This document shows positions 35,245 to 45,991 of a DNA stretch of 64,000 nucleotides, piece by piece. Under the pieces are notes generated by a model that ran no database searches, had not been told where the DNA came from, and was given only the letters and a program-made list of their open reading frames with translations. A program made the translations under genes and the position numbers. Each line of letters opens with the position of its first letter. Position 1 is the first letter of the stretch. The DNA is from Chrysopilus asiliformis. Lineage: Eukaryota > Arthropoda > Insecta > Diptera > Rhagionidae. The stretch covers positions 34,464,368 to 34,528,367 of the forward strand of contig OZ035960.1 in assembly GCA_964034945.1 (NCBI GenBank), read 5' to 3'.

Positions 35245-37542
35245 TTAAGTTATGTCTATTTCTCTTCTCTTTCTTTTGCGTGTATTGGTTTGAATATCTT
35301 CTACTAAAGCACAATATATCGCGTTCATGTCTTCAGTGTCTCGTTTTTTGTTGTATGTGTTCTGTGTGTAGATGTGTAAAGCTTCAGTTGTCAAACGTTT
35401 ATTGTAGTTACTTTGTGTGTCTATTATCTTTGTGTTATCAAAGTCCGGTGTGTGGCCAACTTCGAGATAATGCTCTACCACTGCAGTGTGATGAGGATTC
35501 TCTCGTGCTCTTTTTAGGCTACTCTTATGCCCAATTATTCGTTTTTCCAGAAATTGACCTGTTTGACCAACATAATTAAGAGAACAGGGTTCCCCTGTTC
35601 CCTCGTTGCCTTTACAAGGTATTTTATAGATTATGTTTGATCTTTTTTGTTTCGGGATGGGATCTTTTAATTTCGTAAAAATATTGCGTAGAGTGAATTT
35701 ATTATTGTAAGCCAACATGGTATTGCTTGTGTATTTTTTAATTACTCTAGTAATTTGTTCTGTGATCCCGTTTACATAAGTTATGCTGCGATAATATCGA
35801 TCATTCACAGGACTTATGTTGGGCGGGATGATATTATTTATATTCTGACTAGCGATGACAAGGGCTTTTTTAATGAAGTTATGGGGGTAATTGTTGTTAA
35901 ATAAAACTTCTTTAATATGTTTGATATTTGTGTTATGGAATTTGCTATCACTAAGATTTAGAACCTGTTTTATGAATTGAACGGCCGTGTTAAGTTTTTG
36001 GGTGTAGGGATGGTGGGAATGAAAATTCAGAATTCTATCAGAGGTGATGTCCTTCTTGTACCAATTCGTCATAATATTACCGTCAACTTCTTTTATGCAA
36101 AGCATATTTAGAAAGGGTAGGGTGCTATTTTTTTCCAATTCAACTGTGAACTGTATGCGGGGATTAAAATTATTAAGTGTTTGTAAGGTGTAATCAACTT
36201 TGTCTGTAGGGATTATCGCAAAAATGTCGTCAACATATTTAACAAATAATTTTGGTACAAAAGTCAGTTTTTTCATTGTGTCCACTAATATATGTTGTGT
36301 GACTACGTCAGCTATTACTGGGGATATTGGGCTACCCATCGGAACACCGAATTTCTGTTTGTAAAGTTTATTGTTAAATAAGAAATAATTATTGTCAATA
36401 ATACAAAATTTTAAAAAATTCATAAATCTAGTTTTGTCAAGATTCGTCATTCCTGAAATTTTATCCCATTTTTGTGAAACAATTTGAATAGCTAGATCTG
36501 CTGGGATGTTCGTGAAAAGAGATACAATGTCAAAACTAACCATAATTTCATTTGGTCCTAAAGATATCGTCGACAATCTTTGCTTAAAATCCATAGAGTT
36601 TTTTATATTATAGGGATCATTAGTTAGTAGATTTTGAAGGATACATGTTAATTTCTTTGACAAAAAAGCAGTTGGTGTGTTTACAGTAGATACTATTGGT
36701 CTCATAGGTACACCTACTTTATGTATCTTTGGTAACGCGTAGAGTCTAGGAGCAGTAGTGTTAAATTTTGTCATCTGATTTTTTTCATAAATATTAATTA
36801 AACCGTCATTGAGTAATTGTCTAGCAAATTTATTGTTAATGCACTGTAATTTAGCTGTGGGGTCTTTTTTAATTTCTATATATGTATTTCTGTCTGAAGT
36901 TAACAATTCTACTTTCTTAAAATAGTCCGTTTTCCTCATAATAACTGTAGATTTACCCTTGTCACTGCAAGTCACAATAATGTCTTTGTGATTTTTAAGG
37001 AAGATTTGTGTGTTATTAAATATTGTTTTCAATACCTGGTTAACTGTTTTTTTAGCTGATTGTGAATGCTTCTTGTTCAATACAATGTTGGATATTTTTG
37101 CTCTAGCAATATCCCGATCTTTGTGATTATCTAATGTTCTTAAAATCTCCTCAACATCAGCAATAATGTTGAAAACAGGCAAATTTCGGTTGTCTGGGGC
37201 AAACGCAAACTTTGGACCCAAAGACAATAACCACATCACGTCCTTGGGAATGTCTAAATCAGTCAGGTTGTTAAAACTTTTCTCGTCAGTAATGAAATTA
37301 AGATGGTTAAGTAGTTTAAAATAAAGATTGTCAAATTTGTTTTTATGTTTAATTGTGCATTTAGTTATATTCTTGTCGTATACTATTTTTTGGGTTTGGA
37401 GAAATGTATCAGAGATTTCAAAAGGAAATTCGTCAAGAATTTCTTCCTGTAACCTGTATAATTCCTCCTCCGATCTTTGTGTATTATGTATAATATTATT
37501 TATTGTTATGTTAAGAATTTTCGCGTGGAAATTGCTTATCAC
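35245..37542 (-). CDS. Penelope-like reverse transcriptase / GIY-YIG endonuclease
   Basis: This is the polyprotein of a Penelope-like element: it copies element RNA and nicks the target. Over 765 residues the visible parts are an N-terminal helical region, LPKIHK (270-275), RT motif A SFDIVSLF with catalytic D338, motif B GVPMGSPISP (399-408), motif C YVDD (436-439), and then a GIY-YIG nuclease from about 636: IIYKIPC, NYVGQTG (656-662), R668 and TEALHI with E720. Cysteines 643 and 653 sit in the linker. The length is close to the family norm and no internal stop is present. The first codon given is GTG; the frame stays open to TAA at 37630-37632 without any ATG, and the first in-frame ATG is at about residue 103, so the true start is missing or upstream. 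That suggests a 5'-truncated copy. RT identity is very secure. Confidence 0.93.
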   Translation of the reverse strand: MISNFHAKILNITINNIIHNTQRSEEELYRLQEEILDEFPFEISDTFLQTQKIVYDKNITKCTIKHKNKFDNLYFKLLNHLNFITDEKSFNNLTDLDIPKDVMWLLSLGPKFAFAPDNRNLPVFNIIADVEEILRTLDNHKDRDIARAKISNIVLNKKHSQSAKKTVNQVLKTIFNNTQIFLKNHKDIIVTCSDKGKSTVIMRKTDYFKKVELLTSDRNTYIEIKKDPTAKLQCINNKFARQLLNDGLINIYEKNQMTKFNTTAPRLYALPKIHKVGVPMRPIVSTVNTPTAFLSKKLTCILQNLLTNDPYNIKNSMDFKQRLSTISLGPNEIMVSFDIVSLFTNIPADLAIQIVSQKWDKISGMTNLDKTRFMNFLKFCIIDNNYFLFNNKLYKQKFGVPMGSPISPVIADVVTQHILVDTMKKLTFVPKLFVKYVDDIFAIIPTDKVDYTLQTLNNFNPRIQFTVELEKNSTLPFLNMLCIKEVDGNIMTNWYKKDITSDRILNFHSHHPYTQKLNTAVQFIKQVLNLSDSKFHNTNIKHIKEVLFNNNYPHNFIKKALVIASQNINNIIPPNISPVNDRYYRSITYVNGITEQITRVIKKYTSNTMLAYNNKFTLRNIFTKLKDPIPKQKRSNIIYKIPCKGNEGTGEPCSLNYVGQTGQFLEKRIIGHKSSLKRARENPHHTAVVEHYLEVGHTPDFDNTKIIDTQSNYNKRLTTEALHIYTQNTYNKKRDTEDMNAIYCALVEDIQTNTRKRKRREIDIT

Positions 37543-37632
37543 ATTATTAAACTTGTTACTGTACTTACCGTCATTACAAATAATTTTATTGATGTTACTG
37601 GTACTATTTGAAATGAAGTTATTATTTATTTA

Positions 37633-37984
37633 TTTTCAACACTCTATTCTCATTCAGTGCACCTTTAAGTGCATTTGTGACCCAATTTTGATTTTTTGAG
37701 TAAAAAGCTGGACTACAGTGGACGTATTTGTAAAAAATAAAATTTTTTTTTTGTTTTAAATGAATATTAATAGCTTAAACATCATTAATTTGTATAGAGA
37801 GAATTTTTAACCCCCATAGAAAAAAACATGTACCGAACGGGTTAACACATCTACGTATTTGCGGGAAACTACATATAACACGGCCTCCTATAACACGATT
37901 TCACTCGAACACGATGAGAAATTGGTTGAAACCCTCGCATAATAAACCCCCATAAGAGAGAAACTAGTTTTCTTATCATACTAA
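37633..37984. other. Non-coding gap
   Basis: This lies between the Penelope-like element and the Helitron-like copy. Nothing was recognised apart from a T-run near 37743. Confidence 0.4.
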
Positions 37985-38380
37985 TCATACTAATATATAA
38001 AAATGAGTTGGTGTCTGTCTGTCTGTCTGTCTGTTCCTCTTTCACGCAAAAACGGCTGAACCGATTGACTTGAAATTTGGCATGAGTGTCTGCGGTAGTT
38101 CTGGTTCCAACATAGGCATACGGAAAAGTAGCGCGAGGGGTGGGGGAGTAAGGGGATGGGGTAAAGTGATTTTGAAACTTAGTTTTTGCACTATGTTACT
38201 CCTTCGCGGGGAAACTACTGAACCGATTGGCCTGAAGTTTGCCATAGATATTCGTCGGGGGACCAGCCCCAACATAGATCCATTAAAAAGTAGCCCGAGA
38301 GGTGGGGGAGTAAGGGGAGTGGTTAAAGTTATCTCGAAACTTAGCTCTTCCTGAGAAGCGGTTCGGGGCGCAGCCCCTAG
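37985..38380 (+). mobile_element. Helitron-like non-autonomous element, copy 1
   Basis: Starts TCATACTAATATATAAAAAT after A and ends in CTAG before T, with the hairpin GGGGC-GCA-GCCCC directly before the end, the pattern of Helitron insertions between A and T. After the start come GAGTTGGTGTCTG and a (GTCT)n run, then CACGCAAAAACGGCTGAACC and two related blocks ending GTGGGGGAGTAAGGGG. Copies occur at 56264-56624 and 61125-61404. No Rep/helicase is encoded. The start could also be the earlier TC at 37976, since TCATACTAA is duplicated. Confidence 0.7.
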
Positions 38381-38484
38381 TGAAACAATAAAAAAGATAG
38401 CGGATAACTTTCAAATCAAAATTGTGGCAAATATTATTCTTTTCAATTCTTCGCATACAAGGAAATAGCAAAAACCCGTTAGTT

Positions 38485-38650
38485 TTTGAAAGAATCGCAA
38501 AAAATTATTTTTTTACAAATAACGGCATATCTCGATACACGTCCTGCAATTTTATCTTTCCCAAGAACTCGAAAATATGCGAAAAAATGCATTTAACCAA
38601 ATTCAAAGAAAATTAAATTTCCTGCATTTTTTCCTTACACTTTTTATAAG
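38485..38650 (+). repeat. Fragment of repeat family C
   Basis: The segment around AACCAAATTCAAAGAAAATT and TTCCTGCATTTTTTCCTTAC corresponds to the middle of family C (compare 30353-30410 and, reversed, 5740-5775). Its ends are not defined. Confidence 0.4.
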
Positions 38651-40307
38651 TTTTCGGAAGCTGACCCCCTTTTTGTGCTGACTTTCAGTCTCATATAACA
38701 CGGTCTCTTTCAACACGGCATTTTCCAGGAATCTATCTATTATGTTATAGGAGGGTTATTTGTAATAAAATTTATTTTGCCGATTTTTGAAAATTTGGTA
38801 AATATTAAAATTTTTTTGCAATGCGATATCACAGAATTTTTCCCGCATAAATCAGATTTCAAATGGAATACCATATCACCCATTTTTGCCCTAAAAAACT
38901 AATCTAGGTACTATTAACTCGTATAATGTTCAAAGGCCAGTCATGAGTGAGTTATACTGACGTCCTGTCTGGAGCGAAATAGACATTATGAAAAGAATTT
39001 TAGCAAAATTGACTTGCATGCGTTGCAATAAGTGCAGGAAATTGAAATCATATACTAGGCGATATTATTATGCAAGATGACCAGCTACAAAGTAAAAAAA
39101 ATGAAGAAAAAATCATCCTCTTAAGTATTTTCTTTTTAAGTATTGCTCACTTATTCGATGGTTTTGAACGTGTATCTATTGGACGTAATATCTATCTGTG
39201 CTGAGAATGCGTCACAGGTACTTATTTATAACTGGAATATTACATAGATGAGATGCAAAAATTGCATTTGAAAAATTGAAAATAAATCATTTAACATGCC
39301 AATTGATCAGCAGTCCATATTTATAATGCTTCGTAATATGCGCAATAAGATCAATCTCTAAGATACAAAAGCATAAAGTGTATAGGGTTTTTGTGTTTTC
39401 CTGTTACTAGTCCATTTGACAGTTTTGAAATGTCTTATGATTTATGAACCGTCATAGATGACCATTCCTGCTGATCGTGCTATCATTGATCTTGTAGCTC
39501 CAATCTAACAATTCTTGCAATTGAATATTTCGAAAGCAGAAGAACTCGAAGAAGTGTAACCGAATGGAGGCGAGTCAACCCGTTTATAACCATTGGAGAA
39601 ATTTTTCGATCAGATCTGAAGTCAAGATATTGGGATACATCGACGCGAGAATTTTAATATTTCATCATATTTTGTGGGTGGAGTCTGATCATACATAGCA
39701 TAAACACCAGATGCTGATGCGCGATTCATGTTCCGCATACGAGCGATGCTGATAAAGAGAAGATTATGCGGAACGCGTTATTTTTACGATAAAGTCGTGC
39801 CCAAATGAAGACATTTTCCGGGCATTGTCGAAAAGGTTCAATCCACGATGAGGGTCAGAAAGGTTGTCCTCAAAGACTGTGAAAAATTAAATTGAGGGCG
39901 GTGTGGTAGTAAAATATTACCATTTCATGGAATTTGGCGATAAAAATTGGCATGTAAAAATATCATAAAAATCGTACCGTTTTTTTCTTTTTTGTATGCG
40001 ATAAGAAATTTCGTTTATATTAATTAGATCTAAAATAATTTTTTTGATGAAAAAATCTTTATTGAATTTTCTTATAGCCAAAAACCGAAAATCTCATGAT
40101 TGTTAAAAATACGAATCGTTCTCGATTAAAATTAGGTTTATTATGACACTAAAACATGGAATTATTTTGTCTGTTTTTTTACTCCAAATTCTTCAACGTA
40201 AGGAAATAAGCTCCTCCTTAAATTTAATTTTCAATTTTCATCGATGAAAATTGTGACTGAACCGTTAATCAAATACAATTAAGTAACCCCTTGAATAACC
40301 CTAAAAA
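38651..40307. other. Non-coding stretch
   Basis: No gene or bounded repeat was recognised between the family C fragment and the LTR element. Confidence 0.4.
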
Positions 40308-40311
40308 AAAC

Positions 40312-42784
40312 TGTAGTGTGGTCAAATTAATGATTTTTAAGTGAATTCAAAATATTTTTTTTGATTCAGAATGTCCAAAAATAATCATTAAATAAGAGAA
40401 TACATCGGGACACACTAAGGAAATCAGAGCTATTAGCCGATTACACTTACTGGAACCAAGTCATGGGTTTGAGTATTGATTAAGCCAATTAAAAGATCAT
40501 ACAGTCCTGGCATTAAAAATCCAACCAGCATTTAAACTTTAAGTTTCCCCAAGAGTAAATCATTAACCTGACAGTAGAAATTGCACAATAAGCAGGGAGA
40601 GTTAGTAGAAATTAAACTAATGCGATTTAGGTGCGATAACATTTATTTAGTGCATAAATTGTGCGAGGAATGAAGGAAGTTTCAGAGGGTAATGGTGCAA
40701 ATGGGTAATAGCTTAAAGGACCAATCTTAAAACCAGTGTAGGGTTGGGAAAAAGCCACGCTGATAATTCCAAAGGTACTTTTTGATCAATTCCATGATCA
40801 GTAAGGTTTCCGGCGGCTAAAAGTGTGGGTGTGAAAAGAAAGAAGGAAAGTGGTTTCGGACCGGCAACGATTGTTGCCCGAATTTAATTTTTCTGGAGTT
40901 TTGGTTTTAATTTCCTTGCTGGGGTCTGGTGAGTCTTTTCATTATCTTTTTGGTTAAATCTGGGAGTAACAAAATGTGTTTTTCTGATAGTTCAATTCGG
41001 CGACTGAAATCAATCAGTACTCGGCCACATGTTAAAGTAAAGGGGGGATTCTTGTGCAAAAGAATAAATACACGCGGCATAGGTCTAAATCAGTGGCTTG
41101 TGCGTGTGAAAAACGCAATTTTTGCAGCACCCACGCGGTGTGAATACCGACCTCCGTTTCATGTCCGAGTAACCTTCAGAAGATACCAGAAGGCACCGTT
41201 AGTCGAACGGTGATTTTCAAACAAAACTGGCCGCCGGAAACCTTAGAAAATTCCTAAAATAAAGATAAGATCCAGAGAAAGGCTCCATCATTAAGATCGT
41301 CGATTTTTGTAAAATTTTCCTTTTGTCTTGGCTGGAATTGGGATCCGCATAGTTGGACTGGAATCGACCGAACGCATAGTTCCACAAAGGAAAAGGAGCG
41401 CATTTGGAGCACCATTCAACGCTTTCATTTTGATTCGATCCTCGGTTATCCCTTGGGATTCAGCCGTAGCAGCAGGATAAATTGGTGGAGGAATACAGCG
41501 GCTTTTGGGGCAACCACATGGTCACCAGAAAGTACATCGTTATTGTCCAGCAACCATCATTGCATCGGCATTGTCTTGTCACCGTTATTTCGTCATCAAT
41601 TGAATTTATTATGGCATTGTTTTAAATAGGAATAGATTCGATCATAGTTAAATAGGAATAGATTCGAACGAGAGATTTCTCGAGCAAAATTTTGTGTTCA
41701 AGGAAAGTGTGGTTCCTTTTGTAATTTTTTTGTTTCCCAAACTAATTTCGCCATTTAGTCTTTTTTAGCAAAGCAAGAAAAAAAGAAGGATAAAATCCAA
41801 ACGAACGAGCGATCTAAGGTCAAGCTGAGAGTGTGCGCACATCCTCAACAAGCAGCCAGTAAAATTTATGCAAGTTTGAAAAGAAATATTAGTGGAATTC
41901 AAATAGTGAGTACGCTTAAATTTAAATTATATTGGATGGCGAAATTGTTTTTCTTTAAATCAAAAGTGACCGGGAACCGCAAAGGTGAACCATATTTTTC
42001 TTTTATTAATACTATTAATTAATACTAGTTAAGATTATGGTTAAACGCCAGCGTAAATTATTGTTTCTTTAGTGTAAATATTTTAGGAATATTTTGGTAT
42101 TAACTATTTTGAAGTTAGGTATATTTTGGTATTAACTTTATTTACAGATATAATTGCGAATATAATATTTTTTTTGAAGGATTTCATTGATATATGAATT
42201 ATGAAATAATAGACGCAATAATCTGTTAAATAGTTATAAATATTGGTAATAAAGCGTCCTATAAAAAGGAATTTATACAATCCTTTTGTAATTTTTCTCG
42301 AAGGCGAAGAGATTTCATGATGAATTGGTAGGCGTTTTAAAAAGGGGGGCATGTGATTTCGTGGCTAAGTTCGAATGAGCTGGACTGAAGGAAAATAATA
42401 GGGCTCAGCTTTCTCATAAACCTAGGTTAATTGGCATTGCCACATCAAATTTTGTTTCTCTCCGATTTTAAAATCCGACAGCAAATTTCTATTGATTTCG
42501 CGTAGTTTCAGGCCATTATTTAACCATTCGGCAGTGCCTGTTAAATTGGAAGATAGTAAAAGTGATAGAAAGGATAGGCACGGATATGTATATTTTTTTT
42601 TGTTATGGCTATGATTCCTCCCTGGCAAGTTCCCACCCCCTCCGACGAGTTCAAGCCGGCAAGATTGGACCGTGCCTGGCCAGAGCGAGGAACCCTTAAC
42701 TCAAAGGTGAAAACCATCCAAAATCATCTTTTGTTGTCATTTCTGTTGAGATCGTAGATCTTCAGAATACACCCGCTCATAACA
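40312..42784 (+). repeat. 5' LTR
   Basis: 2473 bp starting TGTAGTGTGG and ending CGCTCATAACA. It would hold the promoter and polyadenylation signals. A short tandem duplication of TAAATAGGAATAGATTCGA lies at about 41625-41665, and a GGTATTAACT motif repeats near 42098-42140. Short frames inside it (for example 40929-41213) recur in the other LTR only because the LTRs are copies; they show no protein motif. Confidence 0.93.
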
Positions 42785-42786
42785 GA

Positions 42787-42796
42787 TGGCGCCCAA
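42787..42796 (+). promoter_or_regulatory. Primer-binding site for tRNA-Lys
   Basis: TGGCGCCCAA lies two bases after the 5' LTR and is complementary to the 3' end of insect tRNA-Lys (…TTGGGCGCCA). It would prime minus-strand DNA synthesis. The match is only ten bases before it diverges. Confidence 0.8.
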
Positions 42797-42833
42797 AGGT
42801 AGTGTTGAAAAGTAGTTGGGGCACCATAACAGA

Positions 42834-42843
42834 TGGCGCCCAA
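42834..42843 (+). promoter_or_regulatory. Second copy of the tRNA-Lys primer-binding site
   Basis: TGGCGCCCAA occurs again 47 bases downstream. The duplicated unit is CATAACAGATGGCGCCCAA (42778-42796 and 42825-42843), so it includes the last seven bases of the LTR. It may be a by-product of reverse transcription or a spare primer site. Confidence 0.75.
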
Positions 42844-43922
42844 TTTGGTAAAAAAATTGTGTCTTGTAGAATTGAGAAAGCTGATTAGAGTTCATTTTTT
42901 TTTGGAGTTAGTTTAATTTTTTTTATTTGATAAGCACGGTTCTGGATCTCTGCTCCTGTCCTGTTCATGGATTGCATGAACCAGAGTCTGTGAGAGAGGT
43001 AAAGGATCAAGTTGCTTCATCAAGAAGATTATTTTGGCTGAAACCGAAATATTATCCGGTATTTGGGGAATCCCGAGTACTGTTGTTTTCCTGTAGTCTC
43101 GTTAGGTTAAACATAGTAATATGAAGTTTCACCAAAATGTGTAATACATTTTTTTTATTCGATACGAAGAACAATGGATGCGAACTCATCCTTGAGTCTC
43201 GTTGGGTTGAAGTTTTGCAAACGTTGTCATCAGTGTTTAGAAAAAGAAAAATTTGAAGCGTTAGTCATGTCCGGAAGAAGGGATATCCTTTTCGCAGTGC
43301 TTGACTAACCATATTGATCTAGAGTAAAACATTTTTCCGATTATTTAAATACATTTTTTTGGGTAGTAGTTCCCGAAATTTTCCTTCAGTCTCGTTCAAA
43401 CGAATAGGCTTAGAGTTACATGTCCTTCCGATTAGTTATGATATTTTGGAAAATAAAATATTGAGTAAAAGTTTAAAGTGTTCTTTGGTACACCACAGGA
43501 TAAAGAAATTGAATAGATAAGCAAAAACACCGACGGAAGAGTTTTTTGTTTATTTGGGAAGAAAGGGGTCGACGAACTATTGTCGATCATTTCAAGATTT
43601 ATTTATATTTATTTATTTTGTTTATGTATGTTTAGATAAGGTGTTGGTTATTAAAAAATTACTCTGAATAAAGATTTTAAGGTGACAAGAGGTAGATTAG
43701 CTATTAGTTTTTTTTTAGTTGGAATATTTGTAGGAATAGGGGGTTAATTTATAACCCAAACTTCACGTTAGATAAAGAATAAAAAAATTTCTGGGTAGGT
43801 TTTGAGTCATATAAAATTTGAGAAATTCATATTAAAACGTATATTTTTCGACGTGAGAAAAGGTCAAATCTAAGTTGAAAGGCTTTTCGATAGTTTTCGA
43901 TAGTTTGGGAAACTTGGTGAAG
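42844..43922 (+). other. Long untranslated leader of the LTR element
   Basis: About 1.1 kb between the primer sites and the gag ATG, with no supported frame. The motif GTCTCGTT occurs three times (near 43094, 43197, 43386), twice followed by GGTT or AGGTT. A packaging or dimerisation function could lie here, but that is conjecture. Confidence 0.5.
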
Positions 43923-45944
43923 ATGGTTGTGACTAGGCGACAAACCAAAATAAGACCAGAAAAAGGTAGAGGTCGAGGGAGAGGCAGACGGTTGTCCTTA
44001 TCGCCTTATCCCGATGCAGAAGAACGTCACGCAGAAGACACTGATACCAGTGACAGTTTAGAGCGTGACGATCCTCGACAGATAGTTACCACACCCAAGG
44101 TCTCTAGACATCAGTCCAATTTCGATTGGTCAGAAAATTTTGTTTTGGGAGATAATCGGTATTCGGCTCAACTTCCATGGTTGAACGTACCTGATAAATT
44201 TTTAGATGAGGAGCAAGGTGCTATAGGGGGCCAAAGTGTGGAAAGGACGACGCCAGGGGTATTAGGTTCAGCAGAAAACAAGGGTATGTCTAAAGAAATG
44301 GAACAAACTTTTGGTAGAGAGATATTCGATTTCAGTAGGGATGTTGGTAGTCAAGCTAAATTTGCCGATAAGGAGAAGAAAGTTCGCTTCGAAAGTTGCC
44401 AAACCGAAAATTGGCAAGATCCGTTAAAAGAGATGGGAACTAAACCTAAAGTCGTCAAAGGGAAATCCGAAGTAAACAGGCTGAATGAAGTCTTAAAAGC
44501 TGCTCAAGGGTTAGCCCAAACTTACGAACGGCAAAATTGGGGCTCGACTAGGGTAGAAAGGGAGATGTTGCCAAAGTCACGGAAAGTTACAAACGTTCGG
44601 GTGTCCGAAGACAACTACAAACGTCGAACCGAACTTGAAAGGCCTCGTGAGTCATATAAACTTGAATATAGGGACAAAGGAGAGGAATTGTCGAAAGATA
44701 ATTACGAAGGAAGTCGATCGGATCTTGTTAAACTCATGGAAGATATTATTCGCTTGAGATTAAGCGACAAAAAACGGCAATCGTCTGATGAGTCAGAGAA
44801 TTCTGCCTTCGATAGCTACAATCCTTCTCGACAGGGCTCTAGAAGGAGATCTCAGGGACCAACTGACAACAGGACTCATACACCTTATGTTTCGAACGAG
44901 TCGCAATCGCGTTCATATTGGGGGGATACACCGCCCTCTTTTGGGCGAAGTAACCCAGAGGTTCAGTATGGAAGACGTAATAGGCGCGAACCCGATAATC
45001 CTCGGGAGCAACCTAATTTTAGGAGAGAGTGTAAAATAGATAAGTGGGGATTTAAGTTTAATGGGTCGACACTAGCTCTGTCAGTAGAAGATTTCATTTT
45101 CCGTGTAGAAAAGCTAGCGTTTTCGCAAGGCTATAACGGCAATGAACTAGTTGATGATCTACATGTCTTATTATCTGGATCCGCCGAATCGTGGTATTGG
45201 CGATTCATTAAGCAATATCCAAGCGTTGGTTGGGATGATCTAAAGCATGCCTTGTCAAAGCAATTCAAGAGATCATCATCTGACTATGACATATTGCGAA
45301 TGATCATGGATACGAAGCAAGACCCAAACGAATCATTTGATGAGTATTTTGGTAAAATAATGTCAGAATACTCAAGAATGGAACTCAAAATACCCGAGCG
45401 AGATTTGATAAAGATTATTAAGAATAATCTCAATCCTAAAATAGGGCAAATAGTCTTTAGCCAAACTGCTTTTAGCTTAGATCAACTACGAGATGTTGCC
45501 CGCGAAGCTGAACAATATCTCGCGCAAAGACCATCGTATTATGCTCGCCCTGGGCCGCCTCAGGTGAAACGACAGGTTAATGGGATCGGAATATCTCAAG
45601 CGTGGGAAGAAGATTTTGCTACAAATCCGGTAGAAGCCATAGGAATCACAAGGACCGCAAATATGTCTAACCGAAGAGATAGAGCCCATTATAAATGTTG
45701 GAATTGCGATGCCATGGGACATTCGTTCTGGGACTGCCCAAATGCGGAGAGAAAATTGTTTTGTTACCGCTGCGGTCACAAAAACATATCGTCTCCGGAT
45801 TGTCCTGAGTGCATACCGGAAAACCGAAAGCGGGCCGAAAGGCAAACGGGAGAAACTCGACCCGGAGCTCCGCACCCCGAACAGAAGGGACTCCCAATTG
45901 CGTCAATGGTAACCGTAGAAACATTAAAAACATACAAATATTAA
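43923..45944 (+). CDS. gag: Gag polyprotein of the LTR element
   Basis: Structural protein that would form the virus-like particle and bind element RNA. The ATG at 43923 (MVVTRRQTK) is chosen: the frame opens earlier, at 43875, but only with TTG. Of 673 residues, the first 365 or so are charged, low-complexity and probably disordered, with an RGRGRGR stretch near the start. A Ty3-type capsid region (Retrotrans_gag-like) follows, around residues 380-535, containing AESWYWRFIKQYP and a WDDLKHALSKQF block. Near the C-terminus is a CCHC knuckle CWNCDAMGHSFWDC (592-605) and then a second Cys cluster CYRC...CPEC (614-630) lacking the standard histidine, an arrangement seen in insect Gag proteins. 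The frame stops 185 bp before the 3' LTR. No protease or RT follows in any frame. Confidence 0.9.
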   Translation: MVVTRRQTKIRPEKGRGRGRGRRLSLSPYPDAEERHAEDTDTSDSLERDDPRQIVTTPKVSRHQSNFDWSENFVLGDNRYSAQLPWLNVPDKFLDEEQGAIGGQSVERTTPGVLGSAENKGMSKEMEQTFGREIFDFSRDVGSQAKFADKEKKVRFESCQTENWQDPLKEMGTKPKVVKGKSEVNRLNEVLKAAQGLAQTYERQNWGSTRVEREMLPKSRKVTNVRVSEDNYKRRTELERPRESYKLEYRDKGEELSKDNYEGSRSDLVKLMEDIIRLRLSDKKRQSSDESENSAFDSYNPSRQGSRRRSQGPTDNRTHTPYVSNESQSRSYWGDTPPSFGRSNPEVQYGRRNRREPDNPREQPNFRRECKIDKWGFKFNGSTLALSVEDFIFRVEKLAFSQGYNGNELVDDLHVLLSGSAESWYWRFIKQYPSVGWDDLKHALSKQFKRSSSDYDILRMIMDTKQDPNESFDEYFGKIMSEYSRMELKIPERDLIKIIKNNLNPKIGQIVFSQTAFSLDQLRDVAREAEQYLAQRPSYYARPGPPQVKRQVNGIGISQAWEEDFATNPVEAIGITRTANMSNRRDRAHYKCWNCDAMGHSFWDCPNAERKLFCYRCGHKNISSPDCPECIPENRKRAERQTGETRPGAPHPEQKGLPIASMVTVETLKTYKY

Positions 45945-45991
45945 TCAGAAAAAGCAAAAATATTTCAGCTTGATGCTAATGGTATTATTTT

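Larger units (their letters stand above)
34790..37632 (-). mobile_element. Penelope-like retroelement, probably 5'-truncated
   Basis: The element contains a 765-codon RT/GIY-YIG frame followed, 3' on the minus strand, by a hammerhead ribozyme motif at 34906-34948. This order is typical of Penelope-like elements, whose terminal repeats carry such ribozymes. No second ribozyme copy was found upstream, so the 5' long terminal repeat appears to be missing. Outer limits are approximate: the 3' end is placed near the AT-rich tail at 34790, and the 5' limit at the last stop before the frame. Confidence 0.8.

Noticed and set aside
35280..35579. Plus-strand frame of 99 residues
   Set aside because: Antisense to the GIY-YIG part of the Penelope-like protein.
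40929..42628. Four frames in the 5' LTR that recur with the same proteins at 46747-48446
   Set aside because: They are repeated because the LTRs are copies of each other. None has a domain, so they are not duplicated genes.
43875..43922. Start of the gag frame at 43875
   Set aside because: The codon there is TTG. The first ATG is at 43923, in a good context and with a start typical of such proteins.
45486..45957. Minus-strand frames opposite the end of gag
   Set aside because: They are shadows of the gag frame; no motif is present on that strand.
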